Under the pieces are notes generated by a model. It was given only the letters and a program-made list of their open reading frames with translations. It was not told the DNA's origin and ran no database searches. The translations under genes were made by a program, and so were the position numbers. From positions 1 through 9,577 of the forward strand of contig JAUNCB010000026.1 of NCBI GenBank assembly GCA_030526765.1: a stretch of 9,577 bases of DNA. Direction: 5' to 3'. The DNA comes from Bacillota bacterium. GTDB taxonomy: Bacteria; Bacillota; Clostridia; Lachnospirales; Anaerotignaceae. This document shows, in pieces, positions 1 through 6,866 of this stretch (positions are counted from its first letter, which is position 1; the number at the start of each line of letters is the position of its first letter).

Positions 1-70
1 CCAAAATGAAATAAAAATCAGTGTCCTCGTTAATTAAAAATTCTTATGGATATCTTTTTTGAAAGTAAAA

Positions 71-103
71 AAATCCTTGCAAACACAAGGTTTGCAAGGA
101 TTT
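71..103 (-). terminator. Intrinsic terminator of the rplM-rpsI operon
   Basis: A perfect 14-bp inverted repeat (AAATCCTTGCAAAC against GTTTGCAAGGATTT) flanks a 5-base loop. Read on the minus strand it is followed by a run of seven T, the classic form of a Rho-independent terminator. It begins 14 bases past the rpsI stop codon, so it most likely ends the rplM-rpsI transcript. The AT-rich stretch at 1-70 shows no gene or other signal that I can support. Confidence 0.93.
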
Positions 104-117
104 GAATAATCGGATGA

Positions 118-510
118 TTATCTCTTGGAGAACTGAGGAGCTCTTCTCGCTGCTTTGAGACCGGGTTTCTTTCTTTCTTTCATACGAGGGTCTCTTGTCA
201 GGAAGCCTGCTTTTTTCAGAGAAGGTCTGTAATCAGCATCTGCCTGAAGCAGTGCTCTGGAGATACCGTGTCTGATTGCGCCAGCCTGACCTGTGAAGCC
301 ACCGCCCTGTACGTTAACCAGAACATCGAATTTTGCTACTGTTTCTGTCAGTTCCAGAGGCTGACGAACGATCAGCTTCAGTGTTTCCAGACCGAAATAG
401 TCATTGATGTCTCTTTTATTGATTGTGATTTTGCCGTTGCCAGGGATCAGGTATACTCTAGCTACGGAAGATTTTCTTCTGCCTGTGCCGTAATATCTAG
501 CTGCTGCCAT
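118..510 (-). CDS. rpsI: 30S ribosomal protein S9
   Basis: This is S9 (uS9) of the small ribosomal subunit. Its long C-terminal tail reaches the P-site tRNA in the 30S head. The 130-residue product has the usual length. It begins with the conserved [12 protein letters not shown] segment (residues 8-19), has the glycine-rich [15 protein letters not shown] stretch near residues 69-83, and ends in the diagnostic basic tail with [11 protein letters not shown] and a terminal SKR. The ATG is preceded by AAGGAGG at a good distance. It follows rplM after 18 bases, the near-universal rplM-rpsI pairing, and is closed by the terminator at 71-103. It is probably co-regulated with rplM through the leader upstream of rplM. 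Nothing in the gene looks odd. Confidence 0.98.
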   Translation of the reverse strand: MAAARYYGTGRRKSSVARVYLIPGNGKITINKRDINDYFGLETLKLIVRQPLELTETVAKFDVLVNVQGGGFTGQAGAIRHGISRALLQADADYRPSLKKAGFLTRDPRMKERKKPGLKAARRAPQFSKR

Positions 511-528
511 TATGCTTTCCTCCTTCGA

Positions 529-966
529 TTAGAATTTGAATTCCAGTGTTTCGGGTTTCTGTGCTGCGTGAGGGTGTTCTGCACCTGCATATACATGCAG
601 TTTGCCGAACATCTTTCTGCCCAGAGCGTTTTTAGGAAGCATACCTTTTACAGCATGTTCGATAACTCTTTCGGGGTGTGTAGCCAGCATTTTGTCCAGT
701 CTTGTTTCTTTCAGACCGCCAACCCAGCCGGAGTGATGACGATACATTTTCTGTTCCAGTTTTTTACCTGTAACAGCGATTTTTTCCGCATTCACGATGA
801 TAACATAGTCGCCCATGTCAACGTTGGGTGCGTACTGAGGTTTGTTTTTACCTCTCAGAATGTTTGCAACTTCGGAAGCCAGACGACCCAGTGTTACGCC
901 TTCAGCATCGATCACGTACCACTTTTTCACGATGTCTGCTTCTTTCGCAATGTAAGTAGTTCTCAT
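529..966 (-). CDS. rplM: 50S ribosomal protein L13
   Basis: This is L13 (uL13), an early-assembling protein of the large ribosomal subunit. The 145-residue length is normal. Family hallmarks are [18 protein letters not shown] near residues 14-31, the [11 protein letters not shown] segment around 77-87, and the C-terminal [23 protein letters not shown] near 106-128. The ATG has a strong AGGAGG about 8 bases upstream. It is the first gene after a consensus promoter and a leader of roughly 174 nt. In Firmicutes such leaders can bind L13 and autoregulate rplM-rpsI (established for the L13 leader family; inferred here from position and structure). rpsI follows 18 bases downstream. Confidence 0.98.
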   Translation of the reverse strand: MRTTYIAKEADIVKKWYVIDAEGVTLGRLASEVANILRGKNKPQYAPNVDMGDYVIIVNAEKIAVTGKKLEQKMYRHHSGWVGGLKETRLDKMLATHPERVIEHAVKGMLPKNALGRKMFGKLHVYAGAEHPHAAQKPETLEFKF

Positions 967-1140
967 GGTTTTTACCTCCTGTCATATTATTTTGTTTGAC
1001 CCGTTGACTTCGCCGCTGCCGCAGGAACGACTGCGGTCGATCTCCATTATGCCGTTTCTTTTCCGACATAACTTATTGGGTCCCACCTTGAGAAACATAT
1101 ATTTAAAGCTGATACGCAGCCTTAAAATCATATCAACAGC
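967..1140 (-). promoter_or_regulatory. Structured 5' leader of rplM, probable L13 autoregulatory leader
   Basis: The RNA starting near 1140 can fold into several hairpins. One is a 10-bp stem with a 5-base loop at 1102-1126. A second is an 8-bp stem with a 9-base loop at 1047-1071 (TTATGTCG against CGGCATAA, one G-U). A third is a perfect 6-bp stem at 1019-1036 (CCGCAG against CTGCGG). A long-range GACCC/GGGTC pair joins 1078-1082 to 998-1002 and encloses the last two. The first hairpin competes with another pairing, 1108-1114 with 1131-1137, so a switch is possible. Firmicutes carry an L13 leader family (Rfam L13_leader) at exactly this position. Assignment rests on location and hairpins, not on a covariance search. 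No U-tract terminator is seen, so control would more likely be translational. Confidence 0.68.
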
Positions 1141-1146
1141 CCTTAT

Positions 1147-1175
1147 ATTATAATCTTGCATACAAATCATGTCAA
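1147..1175 (-). promoter_or_regulatory. Consensus sigma-A promoter for rplM-rpsI
   Basis: On the minus strand a perfect -35 hexamer TTGACA (1175-1170) and a perfect -10 hexamer TATAAT (1152-1147) are separated by exactly 17 bp. This predicts a start site near 1140 and a leader of about 174 nt before the rplM ATG. It is the strongest promoter match in the window. It lies 52 bases past the truA stop, so rplM-rpsI need not rely on transcription from truA. Confidence 0.93.
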
Positions 1176-1227
1176 GAGATTTTTTCTAATATTTTTCTGT
1201 TTTTTCCAGGCTTTCGAAAGCCCCTCC

Positions 1228-1974
1228 TTATACATAGAAGATCTCCACCAGAGTCAGTCCCTGGGGCTCTGCCGTCTGTCCTGCCTTGGTACGGTCACAG
1301 CCAGCAATAATGCCTGCCACCGCCTCGGGCTCCAGTTTGCCTGTGCCCACTGCCAGCAGCGTTCCTGCGATGATGCGCACCATGTTATAGAGGAAACCGT
1401 CTCCTGTCACATACATTCGCACGCTCTCCCCGTTCTGCTCCACATGGCAGTCAAAAATGGTGCGAACTGTAGTGGAAACCTGTGCCCCTGCCGCACAGAA
1501 GGCGGCAAAATCATGGGTGCCGATAAAAGCCTTGGCTCCCTCGTTCATCCGCCCAATGTCCATGGGCTTCTGTACATAGGCGGAATAAAGCCGTTCCTTT
1601 GGATTTTTCACAGGGCTGTTCCAGAAACGGTATTCATAGGTCTTTTTCACGCAGTCGAAACGGGGATGGAAGGTATCTGCCACCTCTTCCGCCTTTGTCA
1701 CCACAATATCCTCCGGCAGAAAGGAGCGGATCGCCAGTGGAAGCCGTTCCACAGGCATGGTGGTCTCCACATCTAGAATGGCCCGCTGACCCAGCGCATG
1801 TACCCCTGCATCGGTACGGCTGGCACCGATGATCTCCAGCTCGGGCTTTTTAAAAAGCTGCTGCAATGCCTTTGTCAGCTCTCCCTCCACGGTGATCACA
1901 TCGGGATTTTTCTGCTTCTGCCACCCGGAATATCTTGTCCCGTCGTATGCGATTGTCAGTAAGATCCGTTTCAC
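1228..1974 (-). CDS. truA: tRNA pseudouridine(38-40) synthase TruA
   Basis: TruA converts uridines 38, 39 and 40 in the anticodon stem-loop of many tRNAs to pseudouridine. The 248-residue length is normal for the family. The start KRILLTIAYDGTRYSGWQ is characteristic. The catalytic motif GASRTDAGVHALGQ carries the nucleophile at Asp55 (equivalent to Asp60 of E. coli). The later GDGFLYNMVRIIAGTLL segment is the other conserved family block. The start is GTG (1974-1972), with GGGAGG upstream. The gene lies 73 bases after ecfT, across a strong terminator, and I see no good promoter in between. It is probably expressed by read-through or from a promoter inside ecfT. The ecfT-truA-rplM order is typical of Firmicutes. 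Confidence 0.97.
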   Translation of the reverse strand: MKRILLTIAYDGTRYSGWQKQKNPDVITVEGELTKALQQLFKKPELEIIGASRTDAGVHALGQRAILDVETTMPVERLPLAIRSFLPEDIVVTKAEEVADTFHPRFDCVKKTYEYRFWNSPVKNPKERLYSAYVQKPMDIGRMNEGAKAFIGTHDFAAFCAAGAQVSTTVRTIFDCHVEQNGESVRMYVTGDGFLYNMVRIIAGTLLAVGTGKLEPEAVAGIIAGCDRTKAGQTAEPQGLTLVEIFYV

Positions 1975-2005
1975 AGGCTTTTCCTCCCTGTCCCATATTC
2001 TCTAA

Positions 2006-2039
2006 AAAAGCCCCCATTTCCATACAAATGGGAGCTTTT
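2006..2039 (-). terminator. Intrinsic terminator between ecfT and truA
   Basis: A 14-bp stem with a single G-U pair (AAAAGCTCCCATTT against AAATGGGGGCTTTT) and a 6-base loop is followed on the minus strand by two more T, giving a run of six T from inside the stem. It starts 9 bases after the ecfT stop, so it should end the ecfA1-ecfA2-ecfT transcript. Because truA starts only about 30 bases past it, it may also act as a partial terminator that lowers truA expression. Confidence 0.9.
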
Positions 2040-2047
2040 CCTTTCTC

Positions 2048-2869
2048 TTAAACCAGAGGCAGTACCTTCGCCGCAATGCGCAGCACAATGATTGCCGCCA
2101 CATAAATGACAGTTATCCCTGCCGCCCGCATATCGCCGGGCTTCATTTTCATCACATTCATTCTGGTTCTGTTTTCATCCCCATGGTAGCATCTTGCTTC
2201 CATCGCCATAGCAAGCTCCTCCGCTCTGCGGAAGGCAGAAACGAAAAGGGGCACCAGAATGGGGATCAGTGCCTTTGCCTTCTGCACCAGATTGCCTGTG
2301 TCAAAATCTGCACCTCTCGCCTGCTGCGCCTTCATGATCTTGTCCGTTTCATCCAGCAGTGTGGGGATAAAACGCAGTGCAATGGTCATCATCATGGCGA
2401 TCTCATGGGCAGGCACGCCGATACCCTTAAAGGGCTTCAGAATATATTCAATGGCATCTGTCAGCTGAATGGGTGTGGTGGTCAGAGTCAGAATCGAAGA
2501 CCCCACGATCAGCATCACCAGACGGATACACATTTTCAGTGCCAGCAGGAGCCCCTCCATGGTGACCGTCACAAAGCCGATCTCCAGCAGGATATGCTCA
2601 CCCTTTGTCAGAAAGAGGTTGATGAATGCCGTAAAGAGGATGATGATCATAATACTCTTCAAGCCTCTCAGCATAAATTTCACAGGAACCTTGGAGGCTT
2701 TGATGACCAGTGCCATGCAAAGCAGCACAAAGCCGTAGCCCACAAAGGAATTCACCAGAAACAGTGATACGATAAATATAAATGTAATAGCCAGCTTCAG
2801 CCTTGCATCCATTCTGTGAATGGGGGATTGGGCAGGATAATACTGACCGATGGTAATATCTCTAATCAT
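2048..2869 (-). CDS. ecfT: ECF transporter transmembrane subunit EcfT
   Basis: EcfT is the membrane scaffold of energy-coupling factor transporters. It couples the two ATPases to interchangeable substrate-binding S components for vitamins and related micronutrients. The 273-residue protein has hydrophobic segments at about residues 27-56, 71-90, 105-130, 202-212 and 250-266. It also has the two signature coupling motifs, ARG at 184-186 (AQQARGADF) and ARC at 225-227 (MEARCYHG), which contact EcfA1 and EcfA2. The ATG overlaps the ecfA2 stop in an ATGA arrangement, indicating translational coupling. No S-component gene lies in the window, consistent with a group II system in which S components are encoded elsewhere. 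The transported substrate therefore cannot be read from this locus. Confidence 0.96.
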   Translation of the reverse strand: MIRDITIGQYYPAQSPIHRMDARLKLAITFIFIVSLFLVNSFVGYGFVLLCMALVIKASKVPVKFMLRGLKSIMIIILFTAFINLFLTKGEHILLEIGFVTVTMEGLLLALKMCIRLVMLIVGSSILTLTTTPIQLTDAIEYILKPFKGIGVPAHEIAMMMTIALRFIPTLLDETDKIMKAQQARGADFDTGNLVQKAKALIPILVPLFVSAFRRAEELAMAMEARCYHGDENRTRMNVMKMKPGDMRAAGITVIYVAAIIVLRIAAKVLPLV

Positions 2870-3723
2870 GCCTTCACCTGCTTTACCAATTTCAAGAGGG
2901 CATCCTTTGCTTCCTCCACAGTGTAAACATCCGTGGGAACATCATAGCCCTTCGCCTTCAGCTGTGCAAAAACGTAGCTCACCTGCGGTGCCGCCAGACC
3001 CATCTCCTCCAGCTCCATAGGATGGGAGAAGATCTCTCTGGGGGTACCTGTCATGGCTACCTGTCCTCTGTGCATCACAATAATACGATCCACCAGCTTT
3101 GCCACATCTTCCATGCTGTGGCTCACCAGAATGACCGTGATGCCTCTTTCCTCATGGAGCTTATGGATCGCCGCAAGGATCTCATCACGACCCTTGGGAT
3201 CCAGCCCCGCTGTGGGCTCATCCAGAATGAGGACCTCCGGATTCATCGCCAGAACCCCTGCAATCGCCACACGGCGCTTCTGTCCGCCGGAAAGCTCGAA
3301 GGGGGATTTTTCATAAATTTCAGGGCCGATGCCTACAATATCCAGAGCGGAAATCACGCTTTCGTGAATCTGCTCCTTGCTCCAGCCCAGATTGGTGGGG
3401 CCGAAGGCAACATCCTTATATACTGTCATTTCAAAAAGCTGATACTCGGGATACTGGAACGCCAGACCGATCCGTCTGCGTACCTCCTTCAGCTTCATTT
3501 TATCCTTATGGATGTTTTCTCCGTCCAGCAGGATCTCCCCGTGGGTGGGGTAAATAATGCCGTTCAGATGCTGGATCAATGTGGACTTGCCGGAGCCGGT
3601 GTGACCGATCAGACCAATGAATTCTCCTGTCTTGATCTCAATATTCACATCGTTCAGTGCCACTTTTTCGAAGGTAGTGCCTTCGTTATAAACATGGGTC
3701 AGATGGTTTATTTGTATCGACAT
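2866..3723 (-). CDS. ecfA2: ECF transporter ATP-binding protein EcfA2
   Basis: This is the second ABC ATPase of the energizing module. It pairs with EcfA1 to hydrolyse ATP and drive EcfT. The 285-residue length is normal. The ABC motifs are complete: Walker [10 protein letters not shown] (residues 40-48), Q-loop Gln90 in [10 protein letters not shown], signature LSGGQKRR (144-151), Walker B ILDEP with Asp168 and catalytic Glu169, D-loop GLDP, and switch His202. The C-terminal region after about residue 225 is the usual extension of ECF ATPases. The start codon lies inside the end of ecfA1 (16-base overlap) with only a modest AGGTG upstream, so it is probably translated by coupling. It overlaps ecfT by 4 bases. 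It is placed as EcfA2 from gene order and the GHTGSGKST form. Confidence 0.95.
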   Translation of the reverse strand: MSIQINHLTHVYNEGTTFEKVALNDVNIEIKTGEFIGLIGHTGSGKSTLIQHLNGIIYPTHGEILLDGENIHKDKMKLKEVRRRIGLAFQYPEYQLFEMTVYKDVAFGPTNLGWSKEQIHESVISALDIVGIGPEIYEKSPFELSGGQKRRVAIAGVLAMNPEVLILDEPTAGLDPKGRDEILAAIHKLHEERGITVILVSHSMEDVAKLVDRIIVMHRGQVAMTGTPREIFSHPMELEEMGLAAPQVSYVFAQLKAKGYDVPTDVYTVEEAKDALLKLVKQVKA

Positions 3724-4565
3724 ACAGCACCTACCATTTCTTCGATCGTCAGTATATCTGCCGGCAGATCGATCCCTTCTTTTCTGAGCAGGTAAGTTAC
3801 CTCTGTAACCTGCGGTACATCCAGCCCGTACCCCTTCAGCTTGTCCACCTGCACAAAAATTTCTCTTGGCGTTCCCTGCATTACAAGATCGCCGTCATCT
3901 ATTACATACACCCTGTCCCCACGAACAGCCTCATCCATATAATGGGTAATGAGGATGATGGTGATGCCTTCTTCTTTATTCAGCCGCTCAATGGTTTCCA
4001 TAACATCTCTGCGCCCTACAGGGTCGAGCATCGCTGTAGGCTCATCCAGAACGATACAATCGGGCTTCATTGCCAGTACGCCTGCAATGGCGATTCGCTG
4101 TTTCTGTCCGCCGGAAAGCTTGGAGGGTGTATAGGTAGCAAATTCGCCCATACGCACCGCATCCAGTGCCTCATCCACCCGCAGGCGGATCTGTTCCGAG
4201 GGGATGCCCATATTTTCAGGTCCGAAGGCAATATCCTCCTCCACCACTGTAGCAACCAGCTGGTTATCGGGATTCTGGAATACCATACCCGCACTCTGAC
4301 GGATATCCCACACCAGACCTTCTTCCTTTGTATTCATGCCCTTCACCCACAGGGTACCACCTGTCGGCTGCAGCAATGCATTGATATGCTTTGCAAATGT
4401 AGATTTACCGGAGCCGTTGTGTCCCAATACAACAACAAACTCTCCTTTTTCGATTTCGATGTTCACGCTTTTCAGCGCAGCCACCTTGTGTTCTTCCGTG
4501 CCGTGGTCCGTTTCCATGATCTTTGTATATTCATAGGTCAGACCTTCAGCCTTCACCATTTTCAT
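3708..4565 (-). CDS. ecfA1: ECF transporter ATP-binding protein EcfA1
   Basis: This is the first ATPase of the ECF energizing module. The 285-residue protein has Walker [10 protein letters not shown] (residues 48-56), Q-loop Gln97 in VFQNPDNQ, signature LSGGQKQR (150-157), Walker B IVLDEP with Asp174 and catalytic Glu175, D-loop MLDP, and switch His208 (ITHYMDEA). A short acidic and polar loop at about residues 15-27 lengthens the N-terminal strand region compared with EcfA2. The ATG at 4565 is preferred because AGGTGA lies 4 bases upstream; a second ATG two codons in is possible. It is first in the ecfA1-ecfA2-ecfT operon, behind a good promoter at 4640-4668 and a short leader with a 6-bp hairpin. 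In many Firmicutes this gene directly follows rplQ. Confidence 0.95.
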   Translation of the reverse strand: MKMVKAEGLTYEYTKIMETDHGTEEHKVAALKSVNIEIEKGEFVVVLGHNGSGKSTFAKHINALLQPTGGTLWVKGMNTKEEGLVWDIRQSAGMVFQNPDNQLVATVVEEDIAFGPENMGIPSEQIRLRVDEALDAVRMGEFATYTPSKLSGGQKQRIAIAGVLAMKPDCIVLDEPTAMLDPVGRRDVMETIERLNKEEGITIILITHYMDEAVRGDRVYVIDDGDLVMQGTPREIFVQVDKLKGYGLDVPQVTEVTYLLRKEGIDLPADILTIEEMVGAVCRYK

Positions 4566-4584
4566 ATATTCACCTGTTTCTTAC

Positions 4585-4600
4585 GGCAGATCCCTCTGCC
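4585..4600 (-). promoter_or_regulatory. Hairpin in the ecfA1 leader
   Basis: A perfect 6-bp stem (GGCAGA against TCTGCC) with a GGGA loop lies about 10 bases before the ecfA1 SD. It has no U tract, so it is not a terminator. It could stabilise the mRNA or influence ribosome access. The leader from about 4633 to the ATG is only about 68 nt, too short for a common vitamin riboswitch, and I recognise none. Confidence 0.4.
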
Positions 4601-4639
4601 AACGGAGTCTATGGCATAAAAATGCTCACAGCTATGGCT

Positions 4640-4668
4640 ATGATACGTTTTTTTCGCTAAAAAGTCAA
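4640..4668 (-). promoter_or_regulatory. Sigma-A promoter of ecfA1-ecfA2-ecfT
   Basis: On the minus strand TTGACT (4668-4663) and TATCAT (4645-4640) are spaced by exactly 17 bp. Each hexamer differs from consensus at one position. The predicted start site is near 4633, giving a leader of about 68 nt. Between this promoter and the plus-strand dyads (4669-4771) I see no supported gene. The stretch contains only a possible 22-codon minus-strand ORF that I rejected. Confidence 0.85.
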
Positions 4669-4771
4669 TAGAAACGGCAGAATTACCCCTGTTTCCTGCC
4701 TTTTGTATGGGTACATTCCTTGCATTTTCTTTCTCCTCTTTTCTTAAGAAAAATGTTCTTTTTCTGATACA

Positions 4772-4831
4772 TTTCTGTAATCTTACAGAAACCAAACCGT
4801 AACCAAGCTGTTAGGGTGCTGTAACCTACAG
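4772..4831 (+). repeat. Two related dyads upstream of the plus-strand small gene
   Basis: The first is a perfect inverted repeat, TTTCTGTAA-tc-TTACAGAAA (4772-4791). The second is CTGTA-acc-TACAG (4819-4831), and it is also followed by GAAAA like the first. Their shared core ACAGAAA starts at 4785 and 4828, 43 bp apart, close to four helical turns. Relative to the start site predicted from the -10 at 4847-4852, the dyads centre near -77 and -34. These positions suit a dimeric transcription factor; which family is unknown. Confidence 0.5.
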
Positions 4832-4843
4832 AAAAGCAAATTG

Positions 4844-4852
4844 TGCTATCAT
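4844..4852 (+). promoter_or_regulatory. Extended -10 promoter of the small plus-strand gene
   Basis: TGC followed by TATCAT (4847-4852) forms an extended -10 element. No good -35 hexamer lies 16-18 bp upstream; that space holds the second CTGTA/TACAG dyad. A weak -35 under a dyad suggests that a DNA-binding protein acts here, as activator or repressor. The predicted start near 4859 gives a leader of about 50 nt. Confidence 0.55.
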
Positions 4853-4907
4853 AGAGATACAAAGAAACATCACAGAAATACACTTTAAAGCAAAGGAGCT
4901 GACATCT

Positions 4908-5093
4908 ATGTATACAACACTGAAAAACTTATCTGCTATCGCAGCCATTTCCTTTACACTGGCATTCTGTACAGGGATGTCTGCAACCCTCATGTATCAG
5001 GAACACATGGCACTGAAGCCTTTTATCGCAGTTCAAACACTCCCTGCGGATCTTTCCGCAGACACTGAATTAGACAATATCGATTTTTCGTAA
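4908..5093 (+). CDS. Small putative membrane or secreted protein, unknown function
   Basis: I do not recognise this 61-residue protein. Residues 8-29 form one hydrophobic segment that could be a membrane anchor or signal peptide. Cys21 sits inside it (LAFC), but this is not a convincing lipobox. Residues 30-61 are polar and turn acidic at the end (ADTELDNIDFS). The ATG has AAAGGAG 9 bases upstream, an extended -10 promoter and dyads in front, and its own terminator behind, so it looks like a complete transcription unit. It is the only plus-strand gene in the window and separates rplQ from ecfA1, which are usually neighbours. A perfect 7-bp hairpin (5044-5061) lies inside its 3' half. It could instead be part of a regulatory RNA. 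Its reality as a gene is likely; its function is open. Confidence 0.66.
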   Translation: MYTTLKNLSAIAAISFTLAFCTGMSATLMYQEHMALKPFIAVQTLPADLSADTELDNIDFS

Positions 5094-5115
5094 GAAATAA
5101 ATTCATTCCTCCCTC

Positions 5116-5150
5116 TTCCCCTCATCCTTCCGATGGGGGGGAACTTTTTT
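5116..5150 (+). terminator. Intrinsic terminator of the small plus-strand gene
   Basis: TTCCCCTCATC pairs with GATGGGGGGGAA around a 5-base loop, with one T-G pair and one bulged G, followed by C and six T. It lies 22 bases past the stop of the 61-residue ORF and points the same way. This supports that ORF as a separately transcribed gene. Confidence 0.82.
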
Positions 5151-5171
5151 ATTGCAGAAAGATTGAAACAA

Positions 5172-5201
5172 AAAAAGACCAATATCACTATTGGTCTTTT
5201 T
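5172..5201 (-). terminator. Intrinsic terminator of the alpha operon, possibly bidirectional
   Basis: GACCAATA (5177-5184) pairs with TATTGGTC (5189-5196) around a 4-base loop, flanked by A and T runs on each side. On the minus strand it is followed by seven T and lies about 20 bases past the rplQ stop, so it ends the transcript carrying rplQ. The T run on the plus strand is also adequate, so it can back up the plus-strand terminator at 5116-5150. Confidence 0.92.
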
Positions 5202-5221
5202 GATCGGAATCAGTATAAAAA

Positions 5222-5764
5222 TTAAACCAGTTCCAGGATAACTTCCATAGCGCCGTCGCCTTTTCTTGCGCCCAGTTTCACGATTCTTGTGTAACCACCG
5301 GGTCTGCCAGCGTATTTGGGAGCGATTTCGTCGAACATTTTTGCAGCCATGTCAACTTTCTTTGTGTTCTTTCTTACTGCTTTGCCGTCAGCGGGAACTT
5401 CTGTTACGGGGTACAGGTAAGCCAGAATTGCTCTTCTTGCAGCCAGTCTGGAAGCGTTGTCTTTTTTGATTGTTTTTTCAACTTCGTTGTAAACTGTTAC
5501 TTTTTTGCCGTTTACAACTTCTTTTACTCTTTTGCCGTTAGCGTCTTTTTTCGCTACTTTTGCTGTTACTGTAACTTCTTCGAAGTTATCTTTTTCTTTT
5601 ACAGCCAGAGTGATCAGTTTTTCAGCGATTCTTTTTACTTCTTTCGCTCTTGTTTCTGTTGTTTTGATCTTGCCGTGATACAGCAGGTTTGTTACCTGGT
5701 TTCTCAGCAGAGCTTTTCTCTGGGGTGTTGTTTTGCCAAGTTTTCTATAACCGGATGCGTGCAT
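5222..5764 (-). CDS. rplQ: 50S ribosomal protein L17, long form
   Basis: L17 (bL17) is a large-subunit protein near the peptide exit tunnel. The protein opens with [36 protein letters not shown] sequence and ends with [25 protein letters not shown], both diagnostic. At 180 residues it is longer than the 115-130 of most bacterial L17. The extra length is a lysine- and valine-rich insertion at about residues 57-105, with a second smaller one around 118-137. Similar long forms are known in Clostridia (recalled, not checked). I chose the ATG at 5764, which follows GAGGAGG; an in-frame extension upstream to 5839 has no SD and runs through a structured spacer. It is the last gene of the operon, before the terminator at 5172-5201. 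Confidence 0.96.
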   Translation of the reverse strand: MHASGYRKLGKTTPQRKALLRNQVTNLLYHGKIKTTETRAKEVKRIAEKLITLAVKEKDNFEEVTVTAKVAKKDANGKRVKEVVNGKKVTVYNEVEKTIKKDNASRLAARRAILAYLYPVTEVPADGKAVRKNTKKVDMAAKMFDEIAPKYAGRPGGYTRIVKLGARKGDGAMEVILELV

Positions 5765-5787
5765 GGTTAAATCCTCCTCATGGATAC

Positions 5788-5847
5788 CCGTGTAACTTTG
5801 CCCGTCCCCACAGCACTTCGGTCTTATGTGGAGCCGCAATCACACGG
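5788..5847 (-). promoter_or_regulatory. Long imperfect hairpin in the rpoA-rplQ spacer
   Basis: On the minus strand three nested stems line up. CCGTGT (5847-5842) pairs with ACACGG (5793-5788). Inside it TTGC pairs with GCAA. Inside that CTCCACA pairs with TGTGGGG around a 14-base loop. Internal loops are 2-4 bases. The element ends about 15 bases before the rplQ SD and has no U tract. A separate small hairpin, ATATAG-AAA-CTATAT, lies just after the rpoA stop (5854-5868). Possible roles are mRNA processing or stability, or a protein-binding site that controls rplQ. I know of no named family for it. Confidence 0.5.
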
Positions 5848-5876
5848 TAAATAATATAGTTTCTATATGACGATGC

Positions 5877-6836
5877 TTATTCGTCACTAGGCTTCAGGGA
5901 AAGACCCAGTTCCGCCATTTTGTTCAATACTTCTTCCAAAGACTTGCGTCCAAGGTTTCTTACCTTCATCATTTCTTCTTCTGTCTTGTTTGCCAGATCT
6001 TCCACAGTGTTGATGCCTGCGCGCTTCAGGCAGTTGTAGGAACGAACAGACAGATCCAGTTCTTCAATGCTCATTTCCAGAACTTTTTCTTTCTTGCCTT
6101 CCTCTTTTTCCACCATAATGGAAGCATCCTTTGCATTATCGGACAGATCGATGAACAGATTCAGGTGTTCATTCAGAATCTTTGCACCGTAGCTTACAGC
6201 ATCATCGGGTGCAATGGTTCCGTTTGTCCAAACTTCCAGGGACAGCTTATCGTAGTCAGTGATCTGACCAACACGTGTATTTTCCACCAGGAAATTCACT
6301 CTGGAAACGGGTGTGAAAATACTGTCTACAGGAAGCATACCGATTGGCTGATCGTCTTTTTTGTTTTTGTCTGCACCAACATAGCCGCGGCCTTTGTTGA
6401 TTGTGATCTCCATATACAGCTTGCTGCCTGCGCCGCCGGAAAGCGTTGCAATATGATGCTCAGGATTCAGAATTTCAATATCGCTGTCGCATTTGATATC
6501 GGAACCCTTTACCACGCCATCGCCTTCCACGTCGATGTAAGCAATTTTAGGCTCATTGCCTTCGCTTGTATTTTTGATCGCAAGACCTTTCAGATTCAGG
6601 ATGATTTCTGTAACGTCCTCTTTTACGCCGGGAATCACGCTGAATTCATGAAGTACACCATCAATTTTTACATTGCTTACTGCTGCGCCGGGCAGAGAGG
6701 ACAGCAGGATTCTTCTCAGGGAATTGCCCAGAGTTGTACCGTAGCCTCTTTCCAGGGGTTCTACAACAAACTTACCATAAGTGCCATCGGGTGCCATTTC
6801 AGCAATCTCAATGCGAGGTTTTTCAAATTCAAACAC
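5877..6836 (-). CDS. rpoA: DNA-directed RNA polymerase subunit alpha
   Basis: The alpha subunit dimerises to nucleate RNA polymerase assembly and contacts promoter UP elements and activators. The 319-residue length is typical. The N-terminal domain (about 1-230) shows [23 protein letters not shown] near residues 23-45, which includes the dimer and beta-binding region. After a charged linker (about 231-250) comes the C-terminal domain, with [22 protein letters not shown]. It keeps the DNA-contacting residues at the same numbers as E. coli: Arg265, Asn268, Cys269, Gly296, Lys298 and Ser299. The start is GTG (6836-6834), preceded by GGGAGG. It lies between rpsD and rplQ as in the classical alpha operon, but with unusually long spacers on both sides (87 and 112 bases). 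Confidence 0.98.
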   Translation of the reverse strand: MFEFEKPRIEIAEMAPDGTYGKFVVEPLERGYGTTLGNSLRRILLSSLPGAAVSNVKIDGVLHEFSVIPGVKEDVTEIILNLKGLAIKNTSEGNEPKIAYIDVEGDGVVKGSDIKCDSDIEILNPEHHIATLSGGAGSKLYMEITINKGRGYVGADKNKKDDQPIGMLPVDSIFTPVSRVNFLVENTRVGQITDYDKLSLEVWTNGTIAPDDAVSYGAKILNEHLNLFIDLSDNAKDASIMVEKEEGKKEKVLEMSIEELDLSVRSYNCLKRAGINTVEDLANKTEEEMMKVRNLGRKSLEEVLNKMAELGLSLKPSDE

Positions 6837-6866
6837 TCGTTCAAACCTCCCTTTTTCATGATAGAG

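Noticed and set aside
268..999. A long plus-strand open frame across rpsI and rplM.
   Set aside because: It is antisense to two unmistakable ribosomal-protein genes. The translation is cysteine- and phenylalanine-rich with no family resemblance, as expected for a shadow of lysine-rich codons.
1204..1222. Palindrome GGCTTTCGAAAGCC just after truA, considered as a truA terminator.
   Set aside because: No T run follows it on the minus strand (the sequence is A-rich), so it does not qualify as an intrinsic terminator.
4566..4640. Possible vitamin riboswitch in the ecfA1 leader.
   Set aside because: The leader is only about 68 nt with one short hairpin. I could not recognise the cores of FMN, TPP, cobalamin or other known riboswitches.
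4657..4725. A 22-codon minus-strand ORF (starts MQGMYPYKRQ) with GAGGAG upstream, in the ecfA1 upstream region.
   Set aside because: It ends inside the ecfA1 promoter, overlapping its -35 element, and has no promoter of its own that I can support. The product has no recognisable features. The SD-like purine run is common in such AT/AG-rich DNA.
5765..5839. In-frame N-terminal extension of rplQ by 25 codons.
   Set aside because: The extension has no SD, no similarity to the L17 N-terminus, and covers the structured spacer. The ATG at 5764 has GAGGAGG and matches the family start.
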